From positions 1 through 64,000 of the forward strand of contig SAQL01000032.1 in NCBI GenBank assembly GCA_004020645.1: a stretch of 64,000 bases of DNA, in the 5' to 3' direction. The notes below the pieces were generated by a model. That model was not told the origin of the DNA, made no database searches, and saw nothing but the letters and a program-made list of their open reading frames with translations. The first letter of the stretch is position 1. Each line of letters opens with the position of its first letter. This stretch comes from Mesorhizobium sp. Its GTDB lineage: Bacteria; Pseudomonadota; Alphaproteobacteria; Rhizobiales; Rhizobiaceae. Position numbers and translations under genes: made by a program. Positions 54,875-63,597 of this stretch are shown here, piece after piece.

Positions 54875-55040
54875 CTCTATCAATAAGCCCACGAACACCC
54901 CCCGGCCGACCCCACGATCTCTCCTATCCGGTTTTTCTCGGAGCTTTTTGGCTGAAATCGTCTTCCTGAATCAGCATTGTGCTCCGATTCTATCCGAAGG
55001 GGGAAATGGGCTGTGTGACCGTCATTGCCACTGAATGAAA

Positions 55041-55069
55041 ACGGCCGCACGATCGACGAGGCCGGCCGT
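55041..55069 (-). terminator. Intrinsic terminator of the two-gene module
   Basis: ACGGCCG (55041-55047) and CGGCCGT (55063-55069) are inverted arms. On the minus strand the stem ends in CCGTTTTCATT, directly at the stop of the nuclease-like gene at 55069-56271. Confidence 0.65.
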
Positions 55070-56271
55070 CACAGCAGACGGCGCTGATTCTTTCCCGGAG
55101 CCGGAGGGGTTTTCCTCTTATCAGAGCCTTCCTCGCTCTTATCCGATACCTTTCGGCCGTCGTTCTTAACTTCCATGAATCTGCCGGAAACGCCAGTGTC
55201 AGCCTGCGGATGGCCTGTCCAACCTTCCGCGAATTTCGGTCGGCTGATATCGGCGAAGTCGAGCAACGCACCGAGAAAACCCTTTGTGTCCGCATCGAGG
55301 TGATCGAAGGAAACGAGATGTGACGCGTAGGCGGCCTTCTCAAGGGACTTGGCGATGCTGAACAGCTTCTCCGAATTGCTCAGCCTGATGACGATTTCCG
55401 CCAGTCCTTCGGCAGGAACCGCATTCAGCTCCGCCGTGAATTTCTCCCGGACCACCTGAGCCAGCCCTGCGCCGTTCGGCAAGTATTCCCTGATCGCAGC
55501 CTCAGTCCACCGCAGGTTAGCGAGTGCTCCCTCGGTGTTCGCCCCGAAACGGATGGCGTCGGTCATGTGTCGAACGCGTTCGGCAGAGGGTCTGAGGGCG
55601 GTGTCCGCAGACGCGAAATCGAAGGCGGCGGCAGCGATGGCGGCGGCGAGATAGGTTAGGCGTCCGGCTCCCCGAGCGGCGGCAGAAGCAGGATGCGCGT
55701 TCACGGCCTCGCGGGCGAACAGCTGGAAACCTTCAAGCGCGGTATTGGCGCATGACGGCCCGAACCTGTCGGCGACAGCGGATTTCACCTCGTCTATCTT
55801 GTCCCTTAAGACGCGACCGTTTCTCGCGTTATCGATATCGGCGATCTCGCCGTTGAACTCCTCTTCGGTCATGCGGTTCAGTCCGGAAAGCGCGTCGCTG
55901 TCCTTGAGGCGCTGGAGGTCCGCCCCGTCGATCCACAGGACTCCATGCTTCCGCGCCAGCTCCCGGAGCATCGGGCGGTTGTCGGTCGTGGCCACGCCTG
56001 CGCCCTCGACGGAGATGACGCTTGCCACTCCCTTTACGAAGAACAGCCGTTCGGCTGCTTGCGGAGTCCTTTTGTCCTTGATGTCGATGATAGTGCGCCG
56101 CCGGGCCAGCGTCGCTGAACGCTCGTATACCCACATGTCGATGTCGGTCAGCTCGACGCCATCATGCCGCAGCTTGATTCCGCGCATGACGAAGAACCCG
56201 GCACGGAGGAAATAGGCTCTGACCAGCTCTTCGGTCTTCAGACCCTTTGCACCGCTTGCCGTGGCCATCAT
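55069..56271 (-). CDS. Putative PD-(D/E)xK nuclease of an unrecognised two-gene system
   Basis: A 400-residue protein. Its N-terminus (LKTEELVRAYFLRAGFFVMRG, TDIDMWVYERS, RRRTIIDIKDKR) has E14/E15, D43/D45 and D63-I-K65, a classical Mrr/restriction-type nuclease core. A Gly/Ala-rich helical region (residues 195-240) and a C-terminal segment ending in a basic tail follow. Its start overlaps the stop of the upstream gene by four bases (56268-56271). I do not recognise the rest of the protein. Its place next to the RM locus suggests anti-phage or anti-plasmid activity, but this is inference. Confidence 0.5.
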   Translation of the reverse strand: MMATASGAKGLKTEELVRAYFLRAGFFVMRGIKLRHDGVELTDIDMWVYERSATLARRRTIIDIKDKRTPQAAERLFFVKGVASVISVEGAGVATTDNRPMLRELARKHGVLWIDGADLQRLKDSDALSGLNRMTEEEFNGEIADIDNARNGRVLRDKIDEVKSAVADRFGPSCANTALEGFQLFAREAVNAHPASAAARGAGRLTYLAAAIAAAAFDFASADTALRPSAERVRHMTDAIRFGANTEGALANLRWTEAAIREYLPNGAGLAQVVREKFTAELNAVPAEGLAEIVIRLSNSEKLFSIAKSLEKAAYASHLVSFDHLDADTKGFLGALLDFADISRPKFAEGWTGHPQADTGVSGRFMEVKNDGRKVSDKSEEGSDKRKTPPAPGKNQRRLL

Positions 56272-57527
56272 AGGCTGCCTCCACCGCGTACGGCGCTCAA
56301 CAGCGTCCGCATCTGCGACTTGCTTTGAGGGCCCTGTTTCTTTGTCCGGAAATCCGTCCGAGCGGCTTCCGGAGGAGTGTACCCGCTCATGCCAGCGCTC
56401 GGAAGCACTTCCAGCGCCGCTGCGGCGGCATCGCCACCCTTCAGAACCTGCAAAGCGATCTGACCGACCTCCATCTTCAGGAGGCGCATCGTGAAATAGC
56501 CGTTTCCGGTACGCGTTATCTGGACGACGCGCTCGAACTCCAGCGCCCTGTAGTCGCTCCCGATGGCAGGAGCTGGGCCGACCGCCTCACCTCGGAGCAG
56601 CTTGGCAAGGATCAATTCAACTCCCCAAATCCGGCCGCGGACGGGCGTGCTCTGCGACATGCCGTAGCTGAGAGCGGAAACCAGCGCCTTGGCATGATCA
56701 AACGCGTCGTCGATCAGCGGACTGGTAAACTTGTGGAACGCGCCTGGCGACGTCATGAACGCGTGTTCGCCGGCCTCGTTGGAAACGACGTTAATGTCGA
56801 AGACGGCAGCGGCCTGCAGCTTCGAGAGCAGTGGGGCGCCAAGCATCTTCTTGGCGTGAGTGGCCACGACCGCGCCGTTCACCTTGAGCAGCTGCTCGAA
56901 CTGCTGGAGGCTTGCCTGTTCGGCCGGGGTCAGCGAGTCGAGCACCTTCTTGGTCTTTTCGGCTGTGTTCCGGCGGAACAGGTTGCCGTTGAACAGAAGG
57001 CGGTCATCGCCTTCTCCCTCGGCGTCAACGAACCCAATGCCATAAGCCTGGCCGAGGAAATCGGAGGTATCGTTCTTGGTGAGCTTATAGGTGTCGCCGA
57101 TGTACTCGGACGCAGCCTTCACGCCGACGGGCGAGGACGATGCCAGCTCCGCCAGGCTTATGGAGGCGAGCTCGAAGGGCTGGGGCTCGTTCTCGTCGAA
57201 AAGGTCCGAGGCGTGACCAAGCGCGGTGCGACCGGTCACGCCAATGACCGAAACCGAACCGTCAGCGGCGACGTCGATGACCCGCCGATCCTGAAGCTGG
57301 GTGAGGCATGCCTGAAGCTCTGTCTTAGGATTCAGGCCGCCGATCCTTGCAGCGGCTATCACTTGGCTCTTGTTTAGGTCCGCTTGCTTGCTCTCCGCAA
57401 GCCTGACCAGCAGCGAAGCCGCCTTCGCCGCAAGGTCTATCGCGCTGTATTCCGACGCGCCACGCTGGTCGCCCGAAATCTTCCTGCCGTGATGGATGAC
57501 CCATGCACCCTTAGTCTGCTTGTCCAT
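56268..57527 (-). CDS. Unrecognised partner protein of the nuclease-like gene
   Basis: A 419-residue protein starting at ATG 57527 (an upstream GTG at 57581 is possible). The N-terminal third contains helical segments and a winged-helix-like stretch (QVIAAARIGGLNPKTELQACLTQLQDRRVIDVAADGSVSVIG). The middle and C-terminal parts are alpha/beta with no motif I can name. It ends in a Ser/Lys/Arg tail. It overlaps the nuclease-like gene by ATGA. Possibly the sensor or DNA-binding half of the system. Confidence 0.45.
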   Translation of the reverse strand: MDKQTKGAWVIHHGRKISGDQRGASEYSAIDLAAKAASLLVRLAESKQADLNKSQVIAAARIGGLNPKTELQACLTQLQDRRVIDVAADGSVSVIGVTGRTALGHASDLFDENEPQPFELASISLAELASSSPVGVKAASEYIGDTYKLTKNDTSDFLGQAYGIGFVDAEGEGDDRLLFNGNLFRRNTAEKTKKVLDSLTPAEQASLQQFEQLLKVNGAVVATHAKKMLGAPLLSKLQAAAVFDINVVSNEAGEHAFMTSPGAFHKFTSPLIDDAFDHAKALVSALSYGMSQSTPVRGRIWGVELILAKLLRGEAVGPAPAIGSDYRALEFERVVQITRTGNGYFTMRLLKMEVGQIALQVLKGGDAAAAALEVLPSAGMSGYTPPEAARTDFRTKKQGPQSKSQMRTLLSAVRGGGSL

Positions 57528-57630
57528 GTGAAGCCCCGTGCCGTCCCAAGACTGCACTAGCACGGTGTACGCCACATGCACAGGTGACCTCGTTCCCCCT
57601 GACCTGAGAGTATCGCGAGGCGTCGACGAA

Positions 57631-58478
57631 CTATTGACAAGCCGCCAGCATCAGCCCGTCTATCGTCCAAAAAGCCATCATCACACGATCCCCTACCCAC
57701 GAAACCTTCCCCCTCCCCGTCATCTCACGCAGGCCGAGCTCACCGACGAGGTTGAGCGCCCCCTGCTTCGACACTTTTAGCCTGTCCTGGATCATTGCGG
57801 TCGAGACGAGCGGTCGCGAGAGCACCAATTCGACCAGATCGGACAGTCTCGAGCTGGCGCGGCGTTCCCGCAGTCGCCGCTCCATCTGGTTTTTGGCCAT
57901 CGTCAGTCGATCGTGCTCCTTCAAGCCGGCCAGCGCTGCCTCTTGGATGGCGTCGACAAAAGCCAACAACCGATCCGAGCGACTGCGCTCCCGTCTCCGC
58001 TCGCGCGGAATGTTTTTGGCGCCGAGATGCAGGCTGGCGAGATGGTTGGTGGCGAGACCATTCTGCCGCAGCAGCGCGGCAACGAGCAGCGGTCCGAGCC
58101 AGGCGGCATGCTGCAGCACCTCGATGTCGGACCAGGCTTCGAGCAGGATCGCCGCGCGCAACACCGCCGGCAAGTCCCGCGTTTCTGCTAGTACGGCCTG
58201 CCATTCGGCCAGCGTTCCTCTTCATTCCAGTCGAGATCGTAGATCAAGTCCGGCCGCTCGTCCGAACGCAGCGTCCTCGCCGCACGTCGGCGCCGCTGAG
58301 GAGCTTTGAGGAGCGTGCCAAGACAGCATCGATCCGGCAAATTCCTCAGCCAGAAGATCGTCCTCAACATCGTCCCGAACATCGGCTTCAACTCCGCTGG
58401 TTCCAGCCCCCTGCCCTTCCTGGCCGAGTCCAACCGCCGCCGATGCCGTGCCGGTCAACTCATGCAATCCTTCCCGGC
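57631..58478 (-). pseudogene. RHE_PE00001-family protein remnant, several frameshifts and N-terminal loss
   Basis: The C-terminal part (58173 to 57631; LPAVLRAAILLEAWSDIEVLQHAAWLGPLL, then a helix-turn-helix TAMIQDRLKVSKQGALNLVGELGLREMTG) is intact. Upstream the same protein can be followed only by changing frames three times: after DLDWNEEERWP near 58204, and at GG runs near 58290 and 58340 (AEEFAG, IDAVLARSS, RRRAARTLRS). Each needs one extra base. The usual N-terminal about 170 residues are missing and the sequence abuts the transposase remnant near 58480. Confidence 0.65.
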
Positions 58479-58483
58479 TAAAG

Positions 58484-58940
58484 CGCCCGATCTCCACCGC
58501 GCCATCGACAGTGTCGGCGACACGGTCGAATTCTGGTTCAGCGAGCACCGCGACCTGCTGGCGGCCAAGCGCTTCTTCAGGAAAGCCCTGGAGCGCCATA
58601 ACCGGCCCGATTGCATCGTCATCGACGGCAGCCAGACCAATCATGAAGCCATCACTTCCTGCGATGCGGCAAATCGGTTGCAGGATCGTTCCCGACGCTG
58701 GCTGAACCCGATCACGATCAGGAAAAGTCGATACTTGAACAACAGGATCGAGCAGGACCACCGGCGCATCAAGCGCCGTGTGCGGCCGATGCTGGGTTTC
58801 AAGTCGCCGGCCACCAGCATCACCCTGTCGGGGATCGAAATGCTTCACATGATGCGCAAGCGACAGGCGAGGTACGCGTTCAATCCAAATCCCTCCCTGG
58901 CCGAGCAGTTCGCCAACTGGCGGCATGACAGCGGCCTGTC
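58484..58940 (+). pseudogene. Truncated IS6-family transposase
   Basis: The frame carries the C-terminal two thirds of an IS6-family transposase: DLHRAIDSVGDTVEFW (around the second catalytic Asp), then CIVIDGSQTNHEAI and YLNNRIEQDHRRIKRRVRPMLGFKS (the Glu of the DDE triad), with GIEMLHMMRK. The N-terminal part, including the HTH and first Asp, is absent. The frame also fails to stop at the usual ...LAA end; one extra base near 58915 would restore it. A terminal inverted-repeat-like sequence follows at 58965-58983. Confidence 0.8.
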
Positions 58941-58964
58941 CCGACCAACCTTCATGACACAGAA

Positions 58965-58983
58965 AAAACTTTGCAACACAACC
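58965..58983. mobile_element. Right inverted repeat of the IS6-family remnant
   Basis: AAAACTTTGCAACACAACC matches the typical IS6-family end (complement of a GGTTCTGTTGCAAAGTTT-type left end) with one mismatch. It follows the transposase remnant; the left end is lost. Confidence 0.55.
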
Positions 58984-59184
58984 AACTCTTGTCGTCGTTT
59001 AGCCGCGCTTTTGAAAAGCCATCAACACTTCAGACTTCGCCCGAGCCGGACGACATCGGCGTCGTTTCGGTGACAAGGCTGATCAAACACGAAGTCCACG
59101 ATGCACTTCCTGGCTTGCCCGCATCCTCGGGGCTGATTCTCGAAAAGTGGCTGCGGTGAACGCCCGAAATCTTTGATCGGTTAT

Positions 59185-61176
59185 TCAACGGCCTCCGGCG
59201 TCATGGCTTGCAGACAGACGGACTGGCTCGGCCATCCAGTCGCGGTCGAACCAGCTGAGCTTGGGAACCTCTAGCCCCAGACTCCTTGCGATGGAGATGG
59301 CGAAATCAGGTACGACCGGGTATGTCGCGACACAGAGTCCGACGAGCGCGAAGGTCACCGCGCGGGCCGCAGTCCGGGCAAGCGCCTCCTTCACCTTCGG
59401 CGCAGCCGGAACTTGCAGCACTGAACATGAATAGCGGTCAATTGCGTCGACGAACGCCTCGATTGCGCGTGTCAGCTGACGTACGTCCGGGTAATCCGCT
59501 TCGAATCGCGCCCGCACTTCCGCGTTGAAGCGTCTGCAGTCCGCGAGGAACGCAATGTCGGTGGCTGACCACTGGCCAGGACACGGGAGCTCGTCTGTCG
59601 CGACCCGCCCGATGACCTCGTTAGCCTTCGCGACCGATCTCGACAGCCGTCCGTCCCAGAAGTCCCGTTTCCAGCTCTCGTAGGCACCCATGGAGAAGTC
59701 CTCGACAGAACCGTCCGGACGACAGCGACACAAGTAGAAGCGAAGCGGCTCGGCAGTTTCTTCCGCAGCGATGTCGTTCACCCAGATTGCGTGATTTCGT
59801 GATGTTGAGAACTTCTTCCCCTCAAGCGTGAGCATCTGGTTCACGAAAATCCGTCGGGGGAGCATCTCATGGAGATCAAGCGCCGAAAGTATCCCGGGAA
59901 TAACCAACAGACGTCCGAAGGCGTTGTCTGCCCCAAAGAGAATGTCCAGCTCCGGCATCTCGTGCCGTGGGATTTGGTACCAGAAGGCGGGGCATCCGCT
60001 CTTTTCCCTTATCGTTTCTAAGGCGAGCAAGTGCCGAGGCACGTGTTCCATGGTGATGGTAAACCGCTGGCATTCAAATCCTGGGATTGGAACCCGAATT
60101 CCCTCCCGGTTTGGGTTTGAGATGCAGACTTCTGGAAGCCCCCGGGACAGCCAGGACTCGACATAGAGCTTGGCGTAAATGGGCAGGAGGTTCCGCGAGG
60201 CGAAGGATTCGAGTGCGTCATGCAATGGAGCGAGGTTCAGGAAAAGGCGCTTCAGGGGACGACGTTCCAGCGAACGCCCGTCGAGATCGACCGGGAGTTC
60301 GGCATCGAGGACCAGCGCGCCGCAATCCTCGCATTCGTGACCGGAGGAATAGCCGCCACAATAGGGACATTTGCCGTGGACGAAGGCGTCCACCTTGAAG
60401 CGCCCGCTTTGGACGTCATAAGGGACCAAATGCTCTCTTTCAGCGATCAGGCCCTTGCTGCAAAGTCGCTTGAAGACCTCGAGAACGACCGCCTTGCCGC
60501 GGCGGTCAGGCTTTGTCCCAAGGAAAATATCCGAAACTGCATTGAGCCGATGCAGAGCCTCCTGGAAAGAAGCCGTGTTTTTCTCGGCCAGCTGGTAGTA
60601 TTCCAGTCCAGCAGCGTCGGCCGCAATTGCAATGTGCTCAAGGTGACCGTGCGTGCCCTGCAGCACGAAAACCTCTCGGCCGCCGGTCTCGGCAATTCGG
60701 CGCAACACATCCGCGTAGAGGAACGGTCCTGAGGCATGACCTATATGCATGTTCCCATTCGGGGTAAGCATTGCGGGCACCAGCAGCAGCGGTCTGCTCT
60801 TTCCTATCGCTTCGTTCGTGGAAGTCGCCTCTTCGAAGGCTGCGCGGCTGTGCCACCACACCGTCTGCATGACTGCACCGCTGTCCAAAGCCTCAATCCT
60901 GTGCCTGCTCAGCGGGTCCATCCTAATGCTCTCTCCGCCAAGCAGCAGGAACGTCTTTTCGTCTAGATGAATTCGAACGCCTCCAGAGATCACCGTCCAA
61001 AATTCGACTTCCGTATGGTTGTGACGGCAAGTGGTCGCGCCTGGACTGAGCTTCAATAGTCGGACTGAAACGTCGCCCCCTTCCGGGAAGGGATCATGCA
61101 TTACGATGCCCCCTTCGATCGAGATGGGGACCGCGCGTGTTTCATTTTTGAGATCTATTACTTGCGGACAGATCAT
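59185..61176 (-). CDS. Cupin-MetRS fusion, putative hydrazine synthetase
   Basis: The 663-residue protein fuses an N-terminal cupin (residues 1-110) to a methionyl-tRNA synthetase-like body. The cupin has both motifs: GATTCRHNHTEVEFWTVISG gives H52, H54 and E58, and H92 lies in PLSRH. The MetRS part has HIGH at 144-147, two CxxC zinc pairs (C270/C273, C282/C285) and KKFSTSR at 454-460. The tRNA anticodon-binding end is reduced. This architecture defines enzymes that join N-hydroxylysine to an amino acid through an N-N bond (Spb40 and PyrN type). The start at 61176 overlaps the monooxygenase stop (ATGA), so the two are coupled. The longer frame to 61512 is a shadow. The product is unknown, but the enzyme looks complete. 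Confidence 0.8.
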   Translation of the reverse strand: MICPQVIDLKNETRAVPISIEGGIVMHDPFPEGGDVSVRLLKLSPGATTCRHNHTEVEFWTVISGGVRIHLDEKTFLLLGGESIRMDPLSRHRIEALDSGAVMQTVWWHSRAAFEEATSTNEAIGKSRPLLLVPAMLTPNGNMHIGHASGPFLYADVLRRIAETGGREVFVLQGTHGHLEHIAIAADAAGLEYYQLAEKNTASFQEALHRLNAVSDIFLGTKPDRRGKAVVLEVFKRLCSKGLIAEREHLVPYDVQSGRFKVDAFVHGKCPYCGGYSSGHECEDCGALVLDAELPVDLDGRSLERRPLKRLFLNLAPLHDALESFASRNLLPIYAKLYVESWLSRGLPEVCISNPNREGIRVPIPGFECQRFTITMEHVPRHLLALETIREKSGCPAFWYQIPRHEMPELDILFGADNAFGRLLVIPGILSALDLHEMLPRRIFVNQMLTLEGKKFSTSRNHAIWVNDIAAEETAEPLRFYLCRCRPDGSVEDFSMGAYESWKRDFWDGRLSRSVAKANEVIGRVATDELPCPGQWSATDIAFLADCRRFNAEVRARFEADYPDVRQLTRAIEAFVDAIDRYSCSVLQVPAAPKVKEALARTAARAVTFALVGLCVATYPVVPDFAISIARSLGLEVPKLSWFDRDWMAEPVRLSASHDAGGR

Positions 61177-62410
61177 TTCGTTTCCACTCTCGAATTTCGG
61201 GTTGGCCATGCCGCTGGCAAGGTCTCGGGGCGACCTTGAGCAGGTTGAAGCACGTGCCCGTCTTGCAGCGCCTTCGCCACCACCGCAGCCCGTTCGGCCA
61301 GACCGCCGAGTGTGTGCTCCGTTGGGCCCCGAAGGCCAAAAGAGTGGTTTACCAAGAAAACGCGAGGTCTCGGACCGGTGCGACACGATTCCGGCATCTG
61401 ATCGAGTCCCACTTCGAAAGACTCGTCGACAACGACGTCGGCATCTTCCATTCGCGGTTGCAGCAGTTGGATGAATGATAGATGGCGACGGTTTGAAAAG
61501 CCCGTCGCGCATACTAGGAGATCAATTTCAAGCGTCGTCGAGTCCGGCCTGCCTCCGATTCCGCGAAGGTCAAGACGAAGACCATTCTCGAGACGCTTTG
61601 CCGCCGTGATTTCCGTATACGGGAACAGCCTGAGCCTGTCGCGTCCGCACGCCTGGTCCTCGAATCGAAGATCGTAGATGCTTTTAAGGACCTCCTTGGT
61701 GACGGTGGAGAAGTTCGTGTTCCTCGTGTCGGAAAGAAACCTCTTGCGATCTTCGAGTGGCAACTCCGCGAACTTCAGCGAGTGTGGATAAGTGTAGAAA
61801 TCATTTACGAACGGGTTGTCATCCGTCTGTTCGAAGAGGTGGCGCCGACCAACGACGATAAGAAGTTTGAATGCACCACGCGGCTGGAGTCGACGGCCAG
61901 TTCTTCGGGGATGTATGGCTCATGCCCAAGGCTGACGACCACGTCGTCTGCCTCGATTTCAGAAACATCTCCGCTCGAGACGTCCCTGGTCGTGACGACA
62001 AGGGTTTGGGTTCCCGGCGGCTTCTCGCGGAACCTGACCGCCACCGCCTCCTTGCCGAAAGAAATCTTGTTCGCAAAGAACCGGCTTACCCAGACCAGAT
62101 AGTCGGAAAACAGCTTCCTTGAAGGATACAGGTTATTCGTATGGATGAAGTGATAGAGAAGCTCCTTGTCACGCAGGAACGAGAAAAAAGTGAATGGGCT
62201 TGCCGGATTCCTCAGGAACGCCAGGTCCTTGAACAGCGACACTTGGAGCATCGAATCCTCGAAAGCGATGCCCGGGTGCCATTCTGCGCTGTCGCGGCGC
62301 TCTAGGACTTCCAGCGATTCCAGAACTGAGGATCCCCACTCCTTGAGGCAGGTCAGCAGTGCCAGGTTTGCTGGTCCACTCCCCACGAGTAGTGTCTTTC
62401 GTCTTTGCAT
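61173..62410 (-). pseudogene. L-lysine/L-ornithine N-monooxygenase, frameshifted with apparent internal deletion
   Basis: The N-terminal frame (62410 to about 61850) has the FAD motif LLVGSGPAN (G10, G12, N15) and WHPGIAFEDSMLQVSLFKDLAFLRNPASPFTFFSFL, typical of the K_oxygenase family. It reads VVHSNFLSSLVG, then leaves frame. The C-terminal frame continues RRHLFEQTDDNPFVNDFY, NTNFSTVTKEVLKSIYDL and LLVCATGF. The glycine-rich NADPH-binding motif (GxGQSxxE), normally between these parts, is not found, and only about 15 residues separate HSN from the DDNPF segment. The interval is 3n+2 bases. This suggests a small deletion, or more than one sequence error, at about 61845-61865. The intact enzyme would supply N6-hydroxylysine (or N5-hydroxyornithine) to the hydrazine synthetase. 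Confidence 0.7.
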
Positions 62411-63579
62411 GACCGGCTCCCAAAAATCGTGCTTGTTTCCAACAGCCCCGTCGCGCGCTCGGCTAGGACAGCGATCCGGCTTCTCCTCAATTGCCCGAGG
62501 GCCATCGCGGCGACATCGGCGAGCGTGGCTTTGCCGGGGTGTATGGGACCCCGCAACTGTTGACGCGTGACGCATTCCACGGCTGCGGCCACCGGAACTG
62601 CGGTGGCGATAGCCATGCTTGAGATGCCTCGCTCCTGAAGCTCGGAGCGCAGGATGCACGTCCAGCTGCCAACCCGTCCTTGGCGATCCTCAATGGCGAC
62701 GTCAAGGACGACCTGGTCGCCATCGTCATTTGGGCTCCGGCGACTTAAAAGCGCCTCCGTGACCTCCTTGACCTGCAGGCGCGTGCTCCCGATTTCGATC
62801 TCCTCGTCGGACAGCAGCCCGAGGCGATGCAACATCCGAACGCCATCCGCAAAGCCAGGCCACCGCACAGTCAATTGTCGAAGCGTCGGAATGCTAGGAT
62901 GAGCGCCTGCAGCCGTCGACGAAACCATTGCGTCATCGTATGCTTCGAGAAGGCCGACACCTTCCACGAACAGCTGAGATACGCTTTCGAATCGATTTCG
63001 CGTTACGGCTTGGCCATTGATTCGAGCCAACGCGAGCCTCTGCTCTATGGGCAGCCGACGCCCAAAGGCGAGAGCATAGTTCAGCGGAGGTTCCGGAATT
63101 CTGGGAATCCCTCCGCAATGAGTTACTATGCTCTCTATGTCCTTTATTTCAGCCGCAACCAGCGAGACTAAAGATTCAACCAATCCTGGTTCGAGACCCG
63201 CTCCCAAGACTACGGGCGGACCGTTAGGCGGTACCCGGAGAATCTCAGGATCTCCAGGGCTCGGCCTGCCGACGCAAATAATAGGGGTGTGTAGACCTGC
63301 TTCGTGCGTTTGATGCAAAAGCTTGCCGACCAAAACTCGGGAGTCTCTCCAAGACGTAGCCATGATCAGCGATCGGGCTTGAACCGAGAGAGCGGATGGA
63401 CCCAACGACACGTCGAATCGGACGTTTTCGAGATCGCCCAGAAGCCGCTGCGCCACGGCGAGCGCAGAATGGCTCCTGTCAATCACGACAACGAACGAGT
63501 CCGGCTGGCCCGCAAGTTGCAGCGCCACTGCCCGACCGACCGGCCCGGCTCCGATGACGACGTGTGATCTCCCGTGCAT
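62353..63579 (-). CDS. Saccharopine dehydrogenase-like oxidoreductase
   Basis: A 408-residue protein. It has an N-terminal Rossmann motif HVVIGAGPVGRAVALQL (G10, G12, G15) and a saccharopine-dehydrogenase-like segment LGAGLEPGLVESLVSLVAAEI followed by VTHCGGIP. Saccharopine is an N6-substituted lysine, close to the N-N adduct expected from the cupin-MetRS enzyme. The protein could cleave that adduct to release the hydrazine; this is inference. It overlaps the monooxygenase start by 58 bases, so its last residues could be affected by an indel. Confidence 0.7.
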   Translation of the reverse strand: MHGRSHVVIGAGPVGRAVALQLAGQPDSFVVVIDRSHSALAVAQRLLGDLENVRFDVSLGPSALSVQARSLIMATSWRDSRVLVGKLLHQTHEAGLHTPIICVGRPSPGDPEILRVPPNGPPVVLGAGLEPGLVESLVSLVAAEIKDIESIVTHCGGIPRIPEPPLNYALAFGRRLPIEQRLALARINGQAVTRNRFESVSQLFVEGVGLLEAYDDAMVSSTAAGAHPSIPTLRQLTVRWPGFADGVRMLHRLGLLSDEEIEIGSTRLQVKEVTEALLSRRSPNDDGDQVVLDVAIEDRQGRVGSWTCILRSELQERGISSMAIATAVPVAAAVECVTRQQLRGPIHPGKATLADVAAMALGQLRRSRIAVLAERATGLLETSTIFGSRSCKDERHYSWGVDQQTWHC

Positions 63580-63597
63580 AGTGCCCTGCTTCAGCCT

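Noticed and set aside
58222..58926. 234-codon minus-strand frame over the IS remnant
   Set aside because: Its C-terminal half is RHE_PE00001 remnant sequence, but its N-terminal half is simply antisense to the transposase, so it is not one gene.
61176..61512. N-terminal extension of the cupin-MetRS frame
   Set aside because: It overlaps the conserved C-terminal part of the N-monooxygenase on the same strand, and the ATGA-coupled start at 61176 begins the cupin domain.
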